DNA of 30,077 nt from an uncultured Mailhella sp. (GTDB lineage Bacteria > Desulfobacterota > Desulfovibrionia > Desulfovibrionales > Desulfovibrionaceae). Where the stretch lies: contig CAJTMS010000001.1 of NCBI GenBank assembly GCA_910577155.1, positions 69,146 through 99,222 of the forward strand, written 5' to 3'. Every line of letters begins with the position of its first letter. The first letter of the stretch is position 1. The notes beneath the pieces are model-generated. The model ran no database searches and was not told the DNA's origin. It saw nothing but the letters and a program-made list of their open reading frames with translations. The position numbers were made by a program, and so were the translations under genes. Of the stretch, positions 22,554-30,077 are shown one piece after another.

Positions 22554-24203
22554 TTAGTTAATTGTTTGACATAAATAGTCATTAAAATTAAATTCATTGG
22601 TTAATAAAGTTTTTGCTAGTAGAGAAAAAGCCACAAGTGTATTGGGAGCCGAATAATTCATATACATTGTTTTACTGTTTGCCCAGAGCGTACAATACGG
22701 ATAAATGGTATCATTAATAAAATAACGGGAGAAATTTATCACTTCACTGGTGTTAAAAAGGGCAGATAAAATTTCCTGCGGAGTTTGGGTTGGTTCTTCA
22801 TTTTCTGGAATTACCCGTTCGCCAAAATCCAGCATAACTGTATCATCTATATGAATATTTTTTGGATATTTTTTCTGTATTAAATCTGCCTGTTCTTTAA
22901 CGGATTGTTTAATTTGTTCACTTGTAATGGCAATGTCGATCACAGTCGGCATATAGCGCTGGTATATGACAGCGATTAATAATAAGTCGTCATAATTGCA
23001 ATCATTTATTTTGATTAATTTTAACATTGGATCCTGTAAAGGGCTTATGGAAAATTGATTACGCAGCATAGCAATAGCATTGGCTTTTCCAGAATGTGTC
23101 TTATTCCATGTATAATTATACAGTTCTGATCCAAGATTTTCTTTTGTAATCTTTTTTAAATAATCAAAGCTTTCTCTTATAAAATTATCCTGATAATTTC
23201 TTGAAATACCTGTAGAAGCTTCCATATCATTGACCTTTTTGTTTATAAAACTTGTTGGTGACATTTTCCATGTATTGCGCAAGCCTTCTCCGCCTAAACC
23301 ATTAAATCTGAAGCTTGGCTTTAAATGGTAATGTTCAACAAAATAAAATTCTTTATGCAAACCTAACTGCATGAAAAATGTAAGGAGAAAAGCAAGTTCA
23401 CTGCTCAGTTTATTTTGTAGAGTATCATCAATTTTATTATTTAATTGGAAATGATATTGTTTGGCAATATGACTGGCAATGATAAAATCTACTTTTTCAC
23501 GGTCAGTTTGACCTGTGGAAGTACGAATATTTATTTTTGGTAACAAATTTAAATGATTAAATAATGTTAAAACAAGCCGTGTATCTCTTCCCCCTGATAA
23601 TGATGTTTCAAAATAGATGTTATTTTTAGAAAGAGATTGAATAAAACTGCAATATTTCGAAAACCATTTATCTAAAATTTCAAAACATTCTTGGGAATCG
23701 ATATTGAAAATATGCTGCTGCAGTTTATCCCTAACAAAATCCACGGAATTAGCTTCTGTGTCAATAATGATTTTCATGTCTTTATCTATTTGTTTTATTT
23801 CATAAATCGGTGTTTTTGTTATGGATAATGTGGTGAGGGGCTGGGTCATAAAATATTTTATATTATCCATGTTTATTGTAAGCTTTTTATTCTTATTTAA
23901 ATAAAGGACAAGATAATAGAATGAATTGGAAATGGCAAAATAAGCATCTTTTTGATAGATGAATAAACCATAACTTCCTATTGCGTCTTGTTCTATAATC
24001 AGCTTTTCATCTTCTTTGATAATATTAATGTATGTGCCGTATTCTTTTTTTTCAATATGTTTATTATAATTATTTAAAGCTATCAGTTTGTTATCTAATA
24101 ATACAAAACCATAGAGTTTGCTTTTAATAGTTTTGCAGTTATCGGAATCAATAACAAAGAAATTATCATCAATGAAATCCTGATATTTTTTATTATAATA
24201 CAT
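22554..24203 (-). CDS. Asparagine-synthase-like protein with degenerate glutaminase half
   Basis: The protein has 549 residues. Residues 1-110 resemble the Ntn/GATase-II fold of asparagine synthetase (GSYGLFIYQKDAYFAISN) but start MYYNKK, without the essential Cys2. Residues 195-420 resemble the ATP-binding synthase half: SGGRDTR (203-209) is the PP-loop and GLGGEG (302-307) corresponds to the SGEGxDE loop, here lacking the acidic pair. Without the glutaminase Cys it would need free ammonia or another donor. Relatives occur in surface-polysaccharide and flagellar-modification loci, where they may amidate sugars. The gene is clearly more AT-rich than its neighbours and ends without an obvious terminator. 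Its position next to fliK is suggestive, not proof, of a flagellar-modification role. The start at 24203 has GGGAGA. Confidence 0.75.
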   Translation of the reverse strand: MYYNKKYQDFIDDNFFVIDSDNCKTIKSKLYGFVLLDNKLIALNNYNKHIEKKEYGTYINIIKEDEKLIIEQDAIGSYGLFIYQKDAYFAISNSFYYLVLYLNKNKKLTINMDNIKYFMTQPLTTLSITKTPIYEIKQIDKDMKIIIDTEANSVDFVRDKLQQHIFNIDSQECFEILDKWFSKYCSFIQSLSKNNIYFETSLSGGRDTRLVLTLFNHLNLLPKINIRTSTGQTDREKVDFIIASHIAKQYHFQLNNKIDDTLQNKLSSELAFLLTFFMQLGLHKEFYFVEHYHLKPSFRFNGLGGEGLRNTWKMSPTSFINKKVNDMEASTGISRNYQDNFIRESFDYLKKITKENLGSELYNYTWNKTHSGKANAIAMLRNQFSISPLQDPMLKLIKINDCNYDDLLLIAVIYQRYMPTVIDIAITSEQIKQSVKEQADLIQKKYPKNIHIDDTVMLDFGERVIPENEEPTQTPQEILSALFNTSEVINFSRYFINDTIYPYCTLWANSKTMYMNYSAPNTLVAFSLLAKTLLTNEFNFNDYLCQTIN

Positions 24204-24212
24204 ATTAATCTC

Positions 24213-24234
24213 CCTAAAAATAGTTATTTTTAGG
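24213..24234. promoter_or_regulatory. 22-bp palindrome over the 5' region of the asparagine-synthase-like gene
   Basis: CCTAAAAATA (24213-24222) and TATTTTTAGG (24225-24234) are perfect inverted arms with two bases between them. Read on the minus strand, the second arm runs into the ribosome-binding site (TTTTTAGGGAGATTAAT then ATG). It could be an operator or an RNA hairpin that partly hides the ribosome-binding site. Confidence 0.55.
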
Positions 24235-24315
24235 CTAGCTTAATATATATATATATAAGTCAATAAAGCCGGGGAGGCTCTGCTTTTATAAAGGCGGCTC
24301 GGCGGGGATATTTTT

Positions 24316-24331
24316 TGGCATGGTATTTGCT
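24316..24331 (+). promoter_or_regulatory. Sigma-54 promoter of the fliK operon
   Basis: TGGCATGGTATTTGCT matches the consensus TGGCAYG-N4-TTGCW, with GG and GC ten bases apart (24317-24318 and 24329-24330). The expected start is near 24341, which leaves a leader of only about 14 bases before the ATG at 24356, just enough for the AAAGGAG site. Flagellar middle genes are sigma-54 dependent in many bacteria, normally with an NtrC-type activator. The GC-rich stretch 24266-24310 upstream may hold its site, but no clear repeat is seen. Confidence 0.85.
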
Positions 24332-24355
24332 CTATGACAGGCAAAGGAGTTTGCT

Positions 24356-26266
24356 ATGCAATTTATGCCTACAACATTCGATACGGTAAATAACGATGTC
24401 ATGTTTACTGATTTTATTCCTCAAGATAGCTCAATGTCTAATTTTTCTAATGAGTTGGATACTGCTATGGCAGAAGCTCAAAATGGAAAAAGAAAGTCCG
24501 CAAGCACAAAGGATAACGAAACTGTACGTGAAACGGATGAGGAAAAAAATTCTCCTTACACTGAGCGTGCGGAAATTTATTCCTTTTTTGCCCCGCAGGA
24601 ACCTCGTTTTAATTTGGAAGAATTGTCAAAGCTGGCAACGGCATTCCAAAATGATGATATTTGCATAGAGGCTCAAAATGCGTTGTCAGGCCTTATGAAT
24701 ATGCCAACCGGTCCAACCTTGAAGGATTTGCTTGCAACCCTTACTTCCAGTATCAAGGGCGGCAATACTGCATTGGATACCAATGAAATAAGCTATTTAC
24801 AAAATTTATCAGGCAGAGCAAATCCAAGTCAGCCGACAGTTTTGTATGACAGTATTCGCTATAAGGACGCGCTCTCCGGCATGAGTGCATTTGTTTCTGC
24901 TATCAAGCAAAACCCCACAACGCTTTCCAAGGAAGAATTATCCGCCCTTTGCAAGTCTTTTAATCTTTCTGAAGATATGGAAAGAGGCATGCAAAAAACT
25001 CTTGCCCAGTTTGATAAGACTACTCCTTTGACAAACAAGCAAGTGGACGCAATTTTTGATGAAGCAAAGACATTCCTGACAAGCAAGAATGACGAATTTA
25101 CCAAGATGAAGAAGAGCTTGGAACAAAATTTAAAGCCTTTGTACGAATCAGCCCAAAAGCGCGAAGCGGCTGACCGCCGTTTGCTTATGCAGGAAAATAA
25201 GGACGTTTTGTATTCCAAGACTGTGATTGAAGATACCGTTATTACCAAGGTACTGGGCGAAGATTTAAACCGCAATACAGTCAACGGCAAGAAGCTCGAA
25301 GAAAAGGAAGGACAAAACAAGTCCGCCAAGGCTCAGGCTTCTGCAAACGAAACAAAGACTGTCTATCACAAGACAACACAAAATATCGAAACAGAACAAA
25401 ATATCGCTGCAAAGCAAGAAAATTCCTTGTCTAATCAAGAAGTTCTCACCCAAACCAGACAAGAGGCAGAAGGAAGGCAGGAAAGTACGCTTATTGCCAA
25501 TATGGTGCGTGATGAACGCAGCGCTGAAGCAAAGGCTGAAGACAAGTTCTTTGCCGATAAGGAAGAAGTGAAGGAGCAGGCAAAGGAACAAATGGAACGC
25601 TTTGGTCTTGATAAGCAAACGAATACCGAAGACCGTAAAAATGATTTCTCCCATGATTCCCATGCCGATACAAGAAATAAAGAACAGGAAGCAAGCATTG
25701 CCGGAACATTAGGCGTACAAGCCGGCACAAGCTTTGAAGCAGGACAGGCAAATTTTGCCGAAACCGTAACAAATCTTCGTTCTCAAGTCCAAGATACCGT
25801 GCTGACCATGATGAAGAACGGCGCTAAGCGTTTGGAAGTTTCTTTAAATCCTGTGGAACTTGGACAAATGGCAGTTGTGCTGACCGTGAAGAACGGGGAA
25901 GTAAATGCCGTTATCCAAGCTGACAAGGCAGAAAGTGCTTCTCTTATCAATCAGCAGCTTGATGTTATCCGTGCAGAGCTGGAACACCAAGGCTTAAAGG
26001 TCGAAAATATTGATGTTGAAGTTGGTCTTTCTGATTATTCCGATACGCAGACAGGACTGAACTGGGAAAGCATGCAGCAGCATAACAATGAACAAACCTT
26101 TAGAGAAAATCTCCAAAATCTCAATTATTTACGTGCACTCGCCAGAAAGGGCTCTTCCTCAAATATGAATGAAGATAATTCTTTGGCACATAATATGCAT
26201 AATCTGGGTAATATAATGACCGGAAAGGAAAATACTTCCTTGCAAGGTCTGCACATTATTACCTAG
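24356..26266 (+). CDS. fliK: Flagellar hook-length control protein FliK
   Basis: The protein has 636 residues, long but within the wide range of FliK. The N-terminal two thirds are low-complexity, charged and rich in Lys, Glu, Gln and Ala, as expected for the flexible ruler part. Residues about 470-565 are the conserved Flg_hook C-terminal domain: KRLEVSLNPVELGQMAVVLT and the following LINQQLDVIRAELEHQGL segment. FliK is exported through the flagellar type III apparatus, measures hook length and switches export specificity at FlhB. It is the first gene after a sigma-54 promoter and is followed 12 bp later by flgD. Lys is mostly AAG here, unlike the AAA-rich leftward genes. Confidence 0.9.
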   Translation: MQFMPTTFDTVNNDVMFTDFIPQDSSMSNFSNELDTAMAEAQNGKRKSASTKDNETVRETDEEKNSPYTERAEIYSFFAPQEPRFNLEELSKLATAFQNDDICIEAQNALSGLMNMPTGPTLKDLLATLTSSIKGGNTALDTNEISYLQNLSGRANPSQPTVLYDSIRYKDALSGMSAFVSAIKQNPTTLSKEELSALCKSFNLSEDMERGMQKTLAQFDKTTPLTNKQVDAIFDEAKTFLTSKNDEFTKMKKSLEQNLKPLYESAQKREAADRRLLMQENKDVLYSKTVIEDTVITKVLGEDLNRNTVNGKKLEEKEGQNKSAKAQASANETKTVYHKTTQNIETEQNIAAKQENSLSNQEVLTQTRQEAEGRQESTLIANMVRDERSAEAKAEDKFFADKEEVKEQAKEQMERFGLDKQTNTEDRKNDFSHDSHADTRNKEQEASIAGTLGVQAGTSFEAGQANFAETVTNLRSQVQDTVLTMMKNGAKRLEVSLNPVELGQMAVVLTVKNGEVNAVIQADKAESASLINQQLDVIRAELEHQGLKVENIDVEVGLSDYSDTQTGLNWESMQQHNNEQTFRENLQNLNYLRALARKGSSSNMNEDNSLAHNMHNLGNIMTGKENTSLQGLHIIT

Positions 26267-26278
26267 AGAGTGAATATT

Positions 26279-27595
26279 ATGAGTAATATAAGCGGAAATA
26301 CAGCATTAGACAGTGCATATGCCAACTCAGGTTCATCTACCATGAAGACAAGCGGCGGTTCCGAACTGGATAAGGAAGCTTTCTTGATGCTGCTGGTAAC
26401 GCAGTTCCAATATCAAGATCCACTTAACCCGATGGAAGATAAGGAATTTATTGCTCAATTGGCACAATTCTCCGCATTGGAACAATCCATGCAGACCAAT
26501 GAAAGCATCACTAGCCTGACTAATGAAGTGGCAAGACAAACTTCTATCAGTATTACCAATTATATCGGCAAGGAAGTTTCTGCCCGCGGTTATGGTATCA
26601 GTAAGTCCGGTTCTGATGTTTCCGTTATCCAGTTTGCAGGCGCAGAAGAAATGGCGTCCTGCTCCATCAATATCTTAGACGCATCCGGAAATATTATCCG
26701 TACAGTAAATTTAGGTTCACAGTCCTCCGGTATCCATGACTTTGTATGGGACGGCAAGAAGACGGACGGCTCAGAAGCTCCTGACGGTACGTATACAGTT
26801 GCCCTTTCCGGCAAGAACAGCGCAGGGGATATGGTTTATATTGATACTTCCGTTTCCGGTCGTGTTGTGGGTACAAGTTCTTATAACGGTGAATATTACC
26901 TTAGCCTTTCCGGCGGAAGAACAGTACTTCTCAGCAATGTCCGCGAAGTCGTTGAAGCCCAAACCACAAGCTCTGCAACCCAAGGCAAGGAAATTGTCGG
27001 TACGAACGGTGATGATTATCTTGCCGGTGAAGAAAATGCGGCAGATACAATTTCTGCCGGGGCTGGTGATGATATTATTGTTTATGACCCTGTCGATACC
27101 CTTGTTGACGGCGGCGAAGGCTTTGATTTCCTGATTGCCAGCGGTGAGCTGCAAAACAATTATAAGAATATAGAAGCCGTTATCCGCGGTGCTGATGCAA
27201 GCGGAATGCAAAGCCTGACTGCTCTTTCAAAGGTTGGCGTGAATATTACTGATGGCAAGCTCGATATGACCTCTTCCGCATGGCAAAATAACTGGAGAGA
27301 TGCGGGCAATAACCAATGGACATACACAGGCGGCAAGAAGCTGACCATTGAAGTTTTAGATATATCCAAGGTTATTACAGGTTCCGATGATAATACGGCA
27401 GAAGATGACGCGGCAAATTTTTCCGGCCGAAGGACGCTTTCTGAAAATAATATCCAACAAAATAGTTTTGAAAATCAATCATTTGTACAAGAATTGGCAA
27501 GTGGCATGAAAAATGCAGCTACTAGTACCGTAAGCACATTGAAGGAAAAAGCTTCCAGTGCTTTAAGTAACTATGTAGAAGGTCTGCTTCATTAA
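26279..27595 (+). CDS. flgD: Flagellar hook scaffold protein FlgD with RTX-like C-terminal extension
   Basis: The protein has 438 residues from the ATG at 26279 (GAGAG at good spacing); a GTG at 26270 would add three. Residues 29-85 are the conserved FlgD N-terminus (ELDKEAFLMLLVTQFQYQDPLNPMEDKEFIAQLAQFS is its core). About 100-225 match the tudor-like and Ig-like domains (GNIIRTV, GIHDFVWDG, APDGTYTV). Known FlgD ends near 225-230; here 210 residues follow. Residues 241-285 contain three RTX-type motifs (GTNGDDYL, AGAGDDII, GGEGFDFL) of the kind that bind calcium in hemolysins and adhesins. About 295-360 look like a beta-rich adhesin module. The end (398-438) is helical. FlgD caps and guides hook assembly and is then replaced, so an extension is unusual. 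It lies 57 bp before flgE. Confidence 0.88.
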   Translation: MSNISGNTALDSAYANSGSSTMKTSGGSELDKEAFLMLLVTQFQYQDPLNPMEDKEFIAQLAQFSALEQSMQTNESITSLTNEVARQTSISITNYIGKEVSARGYGISKSGSDVSVIQFAGAEEMASCSINILDASGNIIRTVNLGSQSSGIHDFVWDGKKTDGSEAPDGTYTVALSGKNSAGDMVYIDTSVSGRVVGTSSYNGEYYLSLSGGRTVLLSNVREVVEAQTTSSATQGKEIVGTNGDDYLAGEENAADTISAGAGDDIIVYDPVDTLVDGGEGFDFLIASGELQNNYKNIEAVIRGADASGMQSLTALSKVGVNITDGKLDMTSSAWQNNWRDAGNNQWTYTGGKKLTIEVLDISKVITGSDDNTAEDDAANFSGRRTLSENNIQQNSFENQSFVQELASGMKNAATSTVSTLKEKASSALSNYVEGLLH

Positions 27596-27652
27596 TAACA
27601 ATATCTATCTGAGGGGATAGAGAAAACATATTGCAAGGTAAGGAGAATTTTT

Positions 27653-29932
27653 ATGAGCGTAACTTCAACATTATGGACAGGTGTTTCAGGACTTTTGGCA
27701 CACGGTGAAAAGATGAATGTTGTCGGTAACAACATTGCTAACGTAAATACGGTTGGTTTCAAAAGCCAGCGTATGGACTTCGCAGACTTCGTTTATCAAG
27801 ATGCGCATAGTTTGGCAGGTCAAACCCAAATCGGACGAGGCGTAAAGATTGGCACCATTATCGGTAACTTTAGCCAAGGTCCTTTTGAAACTACAACAAA
27901 TGCAACCGACATCGCCATTGAAGGCAAAGGCTTCTTCCAAGTGCAGGCTGTTGGTACTGACGAAACATATTATACTAGAGCCGGTAACTTTACTTTTGAT
28001 AAGGAAGGTTATTTGAAAGACCCTAACGGTTTTTGTCTGCAAGGCTGGAGAATTGACAACTCCGGCGGCGTAATGCAGGCGACCGGCGGTAATGCCCAAA
28101 TGGTTAATGCTTCAAAAGGTTCTACTTCCCCGATTAAAGGTTCAGGCGTTCCTACCGATATTCAGCTCGATACCTTTACTGTTTTTCCTCAACAAACTAC
28201 GAAGATGGATTTCAAGGTTCAGCTTCCTAAATCCGGCGGTGATAACGCTGTCAATACGGAAAACCCTTTTGCCGCTCTCTTTAAGCAATGGAACGGCAAT
28301 GATGTGGAAAGAGCCAACAACGTTCCCGCTATCGCCCAAACTTCCTATGCGGAACAAACTTCCATGCAAATTTTTGATGAAGCGGGTGTAAAACATACTG
28401 TTACCGTATATTTTGATAAGGTTTCAAGCACCGATTACGAAGGCGGCGCTTCCGGTGAGGAAATTTGGGAATATATTGTAACCATGGACCCGGCTGAAGA
28501 TAAAAGGCAATTCTTTGATAGGGCAACCGGCGAATTGAAGAATGTGAACGCGACCGCTGCCGGCGGCATGCTCATGGCAGGTACGCTCACCTTCAACTCC
28601 GCAGGCGCCATTGTGAACCAATCCGCTTATACATGGGGCGGAACGCAAACTCCCGAAAAGAACCCCGGTTCTTTTGAATCAATAGCCGACCCAGCCGGCG
28701 GACTGAATAATTTGGATGTTATCAGCCTTGATCCGACAGACATGAATAACTGGGAACCCGCTCCTGTTTCAAGCAACGGTTATCCGATTGTTGTTCCGAA
28801 CTTCAGCGGCATTTTGGACGCGCAAACTTCCGGAACCCAAAACGGCGCCAAATACAATACGGAAATCAACTTCGGTCTTCGCGCAAGCAACCTTTCCCAG
28901 CCTTGGTCTTCCCAAGGCAGTCTCGCCGACCTCAACGTTGATGCATATGTCTTCAACAACGCCTATAAAGCCAACGACCCTTCAACCGGTTCAGAATTCA
29001 TTCTCCTGAATCCAACGTATGATGCTTCACTGGACGACAAATGGAATATCAATACCGGTCGTTATGATGTCAGCGGGCTGAGTTTGTGGGGAGCTGTTCC
29101 GACAGATACCAATACACTGTTAGCGAATATGCAGGCTGATGTCACGGCGGCTATTCAATACAAGGCAGGCGGAGCGGTTACTGTTGCCGATATCTGGAGA
29201 AGTCTTGAATTGTATAATGTTGAAACTGTGAAGGTTAAAGCAGGCAATTATGTGGACAACGCCGGGGCGCAGGGAACACAGGATATCACTATCAATTTGA
29301 GAAACGGAACAGCAACTTTTGCTGACGGAACGGTAGCAACTATTGGTGCGGATATTGATATTACCGATGCGGGCACTTTGGCTGCATTGTCAAATGCAAT
29401 CACAACCGCCGTGCAAAAAGCTTCTCCGAAGAATTTATATATGTATTCAGCAGCTGATCCTGCCAATGCCAATCTTTTAGCTGACTTTACGGAACCTGCT
29501 GTTATTGAAGCTTATGCTTCCACAAATCTTGACGGTGCGTTCTCAAGCTCCAACGCCCAAAACGGTTACGGTTTCGGTGACCTCACAAGCTGGGAAGTCG
29601 ACTCTGACGGTATCTTGAACGGTATTTACTCAAACGGCGTGACCCTTCCCCTTTGGCAAATCACCATGTATGACTTCGTGAATACGCAAGGTTTGCGCCG
29701 TGAAGGCAACAACCTTTATTCTGAAACAAGAGCTTCCGGCTATCCGAAAATGGGTGCGGCAGGCAACAGCGGTTTAGGAAACATCGCAAGTTATACTTTG
29801 GAACAATCCAACGTCGACCTTGCAACGGAATTTGTTTACATGATTTCAACCCAGCGCGGTTACCAATCAAACAGTAAAATGGTCACAACAGTTGACACCA
29901 TGCTTGAAACGGTTATCAACATGAAGAGATAA
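27653..29932 (+). CDS. flgE: Flagellar hook protein FlgE
   Basis: The protein has 759 residues. The N-terminus MSVTSTLWTGVSGLL and the NNIANVNTVGFKSQRMDF motif (about 26-43) are the rod/hook signature, and the C-terminus (about 715-759: NVDLATEFVYMISTQRGYQ, then TVDTMLETVINMKR) is the matching hook end. Together they form the D0/D1 coiled-coil core. Length compared with E. coli FlgE (402) shows about 350 extra residues in the middle, which would build outer domains on the hook surface, as in Campylobacter and other bacteria with large FlgE. AAGGAG lies at good spacing before 27653. It is the third gene of the sigma-54 fliK-flgD-flgE operon and probably the most strongly expressed. Confidence 0.95.
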   Translation: MSVTSTLWTGVSGLLAHGEKMNVVGNNIANVNTVGFKSQRMDFADFVYQDAHSLAGQTQIGRGVKIGTIIGNFSQGPFETTTNATDIAIEGKGFFQVQAVGTDETYYTRAGNFTFDKEGYLKDPNGFCLQGWRIDNSGGVMQATGGNAQMVNASKGSTSPIKGSGVPTDIQLDTFTVFPQQTTKMDFKVQLPKSGGDNAVNTENPFAALFKQWNGNDVERANNVPAIAQTSYAEQTSMQIFDEAGVKHTVTVYFDKVSSTDYEGGASGEEIWEYIVTMDPAEDKRQFFDRATGELKNVNATAAGGMLMAGTLTFNSAGAIVNQSAYTWGGTQTPEKNPGSFESIADPAGGLNNLDVISLDPTDMNNWEPAPVSSNGYPIVVPNFSGILDAQTSGTQNGAKYNTEINFGLRASNLSQPWSSQGSLADLNVDAYVFNNAYKANDPSTGSEFILLNPTYDASLDDKWNINTGRYDVSGLSLWGAVPTDTNTLLANMQADVTAAIQYKAGGAVTVADIWRSLELYNVETVKVKAGNYVDNAGAQGTQDITINLRNGTATFADGTVATIGADIDITDAGTLAALSNAITTAVQKASPKNLYMYSAADPANANLLADFTEPAVIEAYASTNLDGAFSSSNAQNGYGFGDLTSWEVDSDGILNGIYSNGVTLPLWQITMYDFVNTQGLRREGNNLYSETRASGYPKMGAAGNSGLGNIASYTLEQSNVDLATEFVYMISTQRGYQSNSKMVTTVDTMLETVINMKR

Positions 29933-30077
29933 TATGTAAGTTGCCTGTCCGTTTGATGCGGTTAATCCGTATCAGGCTGGCAAGGCAAAGAAAAAATTCC
30001 CAACTCGCTTATTTTTCTTCCCTTGAAATTGCTATCAAAAAAAAGATAATGCTTTCATATCGGCGGGATATTCTCCG
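29933..30077. other. 3' end of the flagellar region with a weak hairpin
   Basis: An imperfect stem TGATGCGG (29954-29961) with CCGTATCA (29967-29974), flanked by TTGCC (29941-29945) and GGCAA repeats (29979-29988), follows flgE. No T-run follows, so terminator status is doubtful. No gene begins before the window ends. Confidence 0.35.

Overview
The window looks like chromosomal DNA from a low-GC, flagellated Gram-negative bacterium, most likely a member of the Desulfovibrionaceae. I judge this from the protein families and gene order: ileS-lspA-PLDc_N-ybgF-(NIL ferredoxin)-purH, larB-larC, and a sigma-54 promoter in front of fliK-flgD-flgE. The modest GC content by eye recalls gut lineages related to Lawsonia or Taurinivorans. 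This placement rests on recognition and was not tested by a search.

Layout. 1-400 is a non-coding block of nested repeats. 401-5964 is an accessory region: a secreted dienelactone-hydrolase-like protein, a divergent LysR regulator, and a leftward three-gene operon (NepI-like MFS exporter, secreted HSL-type esterase, iron-sulfur flavoprotein-like reductase). The regulator promoter and the operon promoter carry the same tandem pair of 16-bp sites, 23 bp apart, and both are followed in the same orientation by a 77-bp two-hairpin repeat. 5964-15468 is a leftward housekeeping block: an RNase II/R-type exoribonuclease, then a tight chain of AICAR transformylase, NIL ferredoxin, YbgF/CpoB-like lipoprotein, PLDc_N protein, LspA and IleS, preceded by larB-larC. 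16511-17902 is an AGCS amino-acid:cation symporter. 17903-19431 holds a terminator, more dispersed repeats, a small lipoprotein and tRNA-Val(UAC) with its own promoter and terminator. 19432-22370 carries a BI-1/YccA-family membrane protein, an SGNH esterase and an NhaC-family antiporter. 22554-24203 is a very AT-rich asparagine-synthase-like gene, divergent from the flagellar operon fliK-flgD-flgE (24356-29932).

How parts fit together. The LysR regulator probably controls both the adjacent hydrolase and the exporter/esterase/flavoprotein operon, which would form a small two-promoter regulon for taking up, breaking down or expelling a small organic compound. larB and larC make or load the nickel-pincer nucleotide cofactor, but this LarC lacks its C-terminal domain and carries a histidine-rich head. 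The flagellar genes build the hook: FliK is the ruler, FlgD the scaffold/cap and FlgE the hook subunit. FlgD is about twice its usual length and carries RTX-type calcium-binding motifs.

Most notable: the FlgD-RTX extension; the duplicated operator-plus-hairpin unit with what may be a decayed LysR copy; the LarC1-only, His-tailed protein; the stand-alone AICAR transformylase; the AT-rich asparagine-synthase-like gene with a palindrome over its ribosome-binding region; and a family of dispersed non-coding repeats with 'filled' and 'empty' versions.
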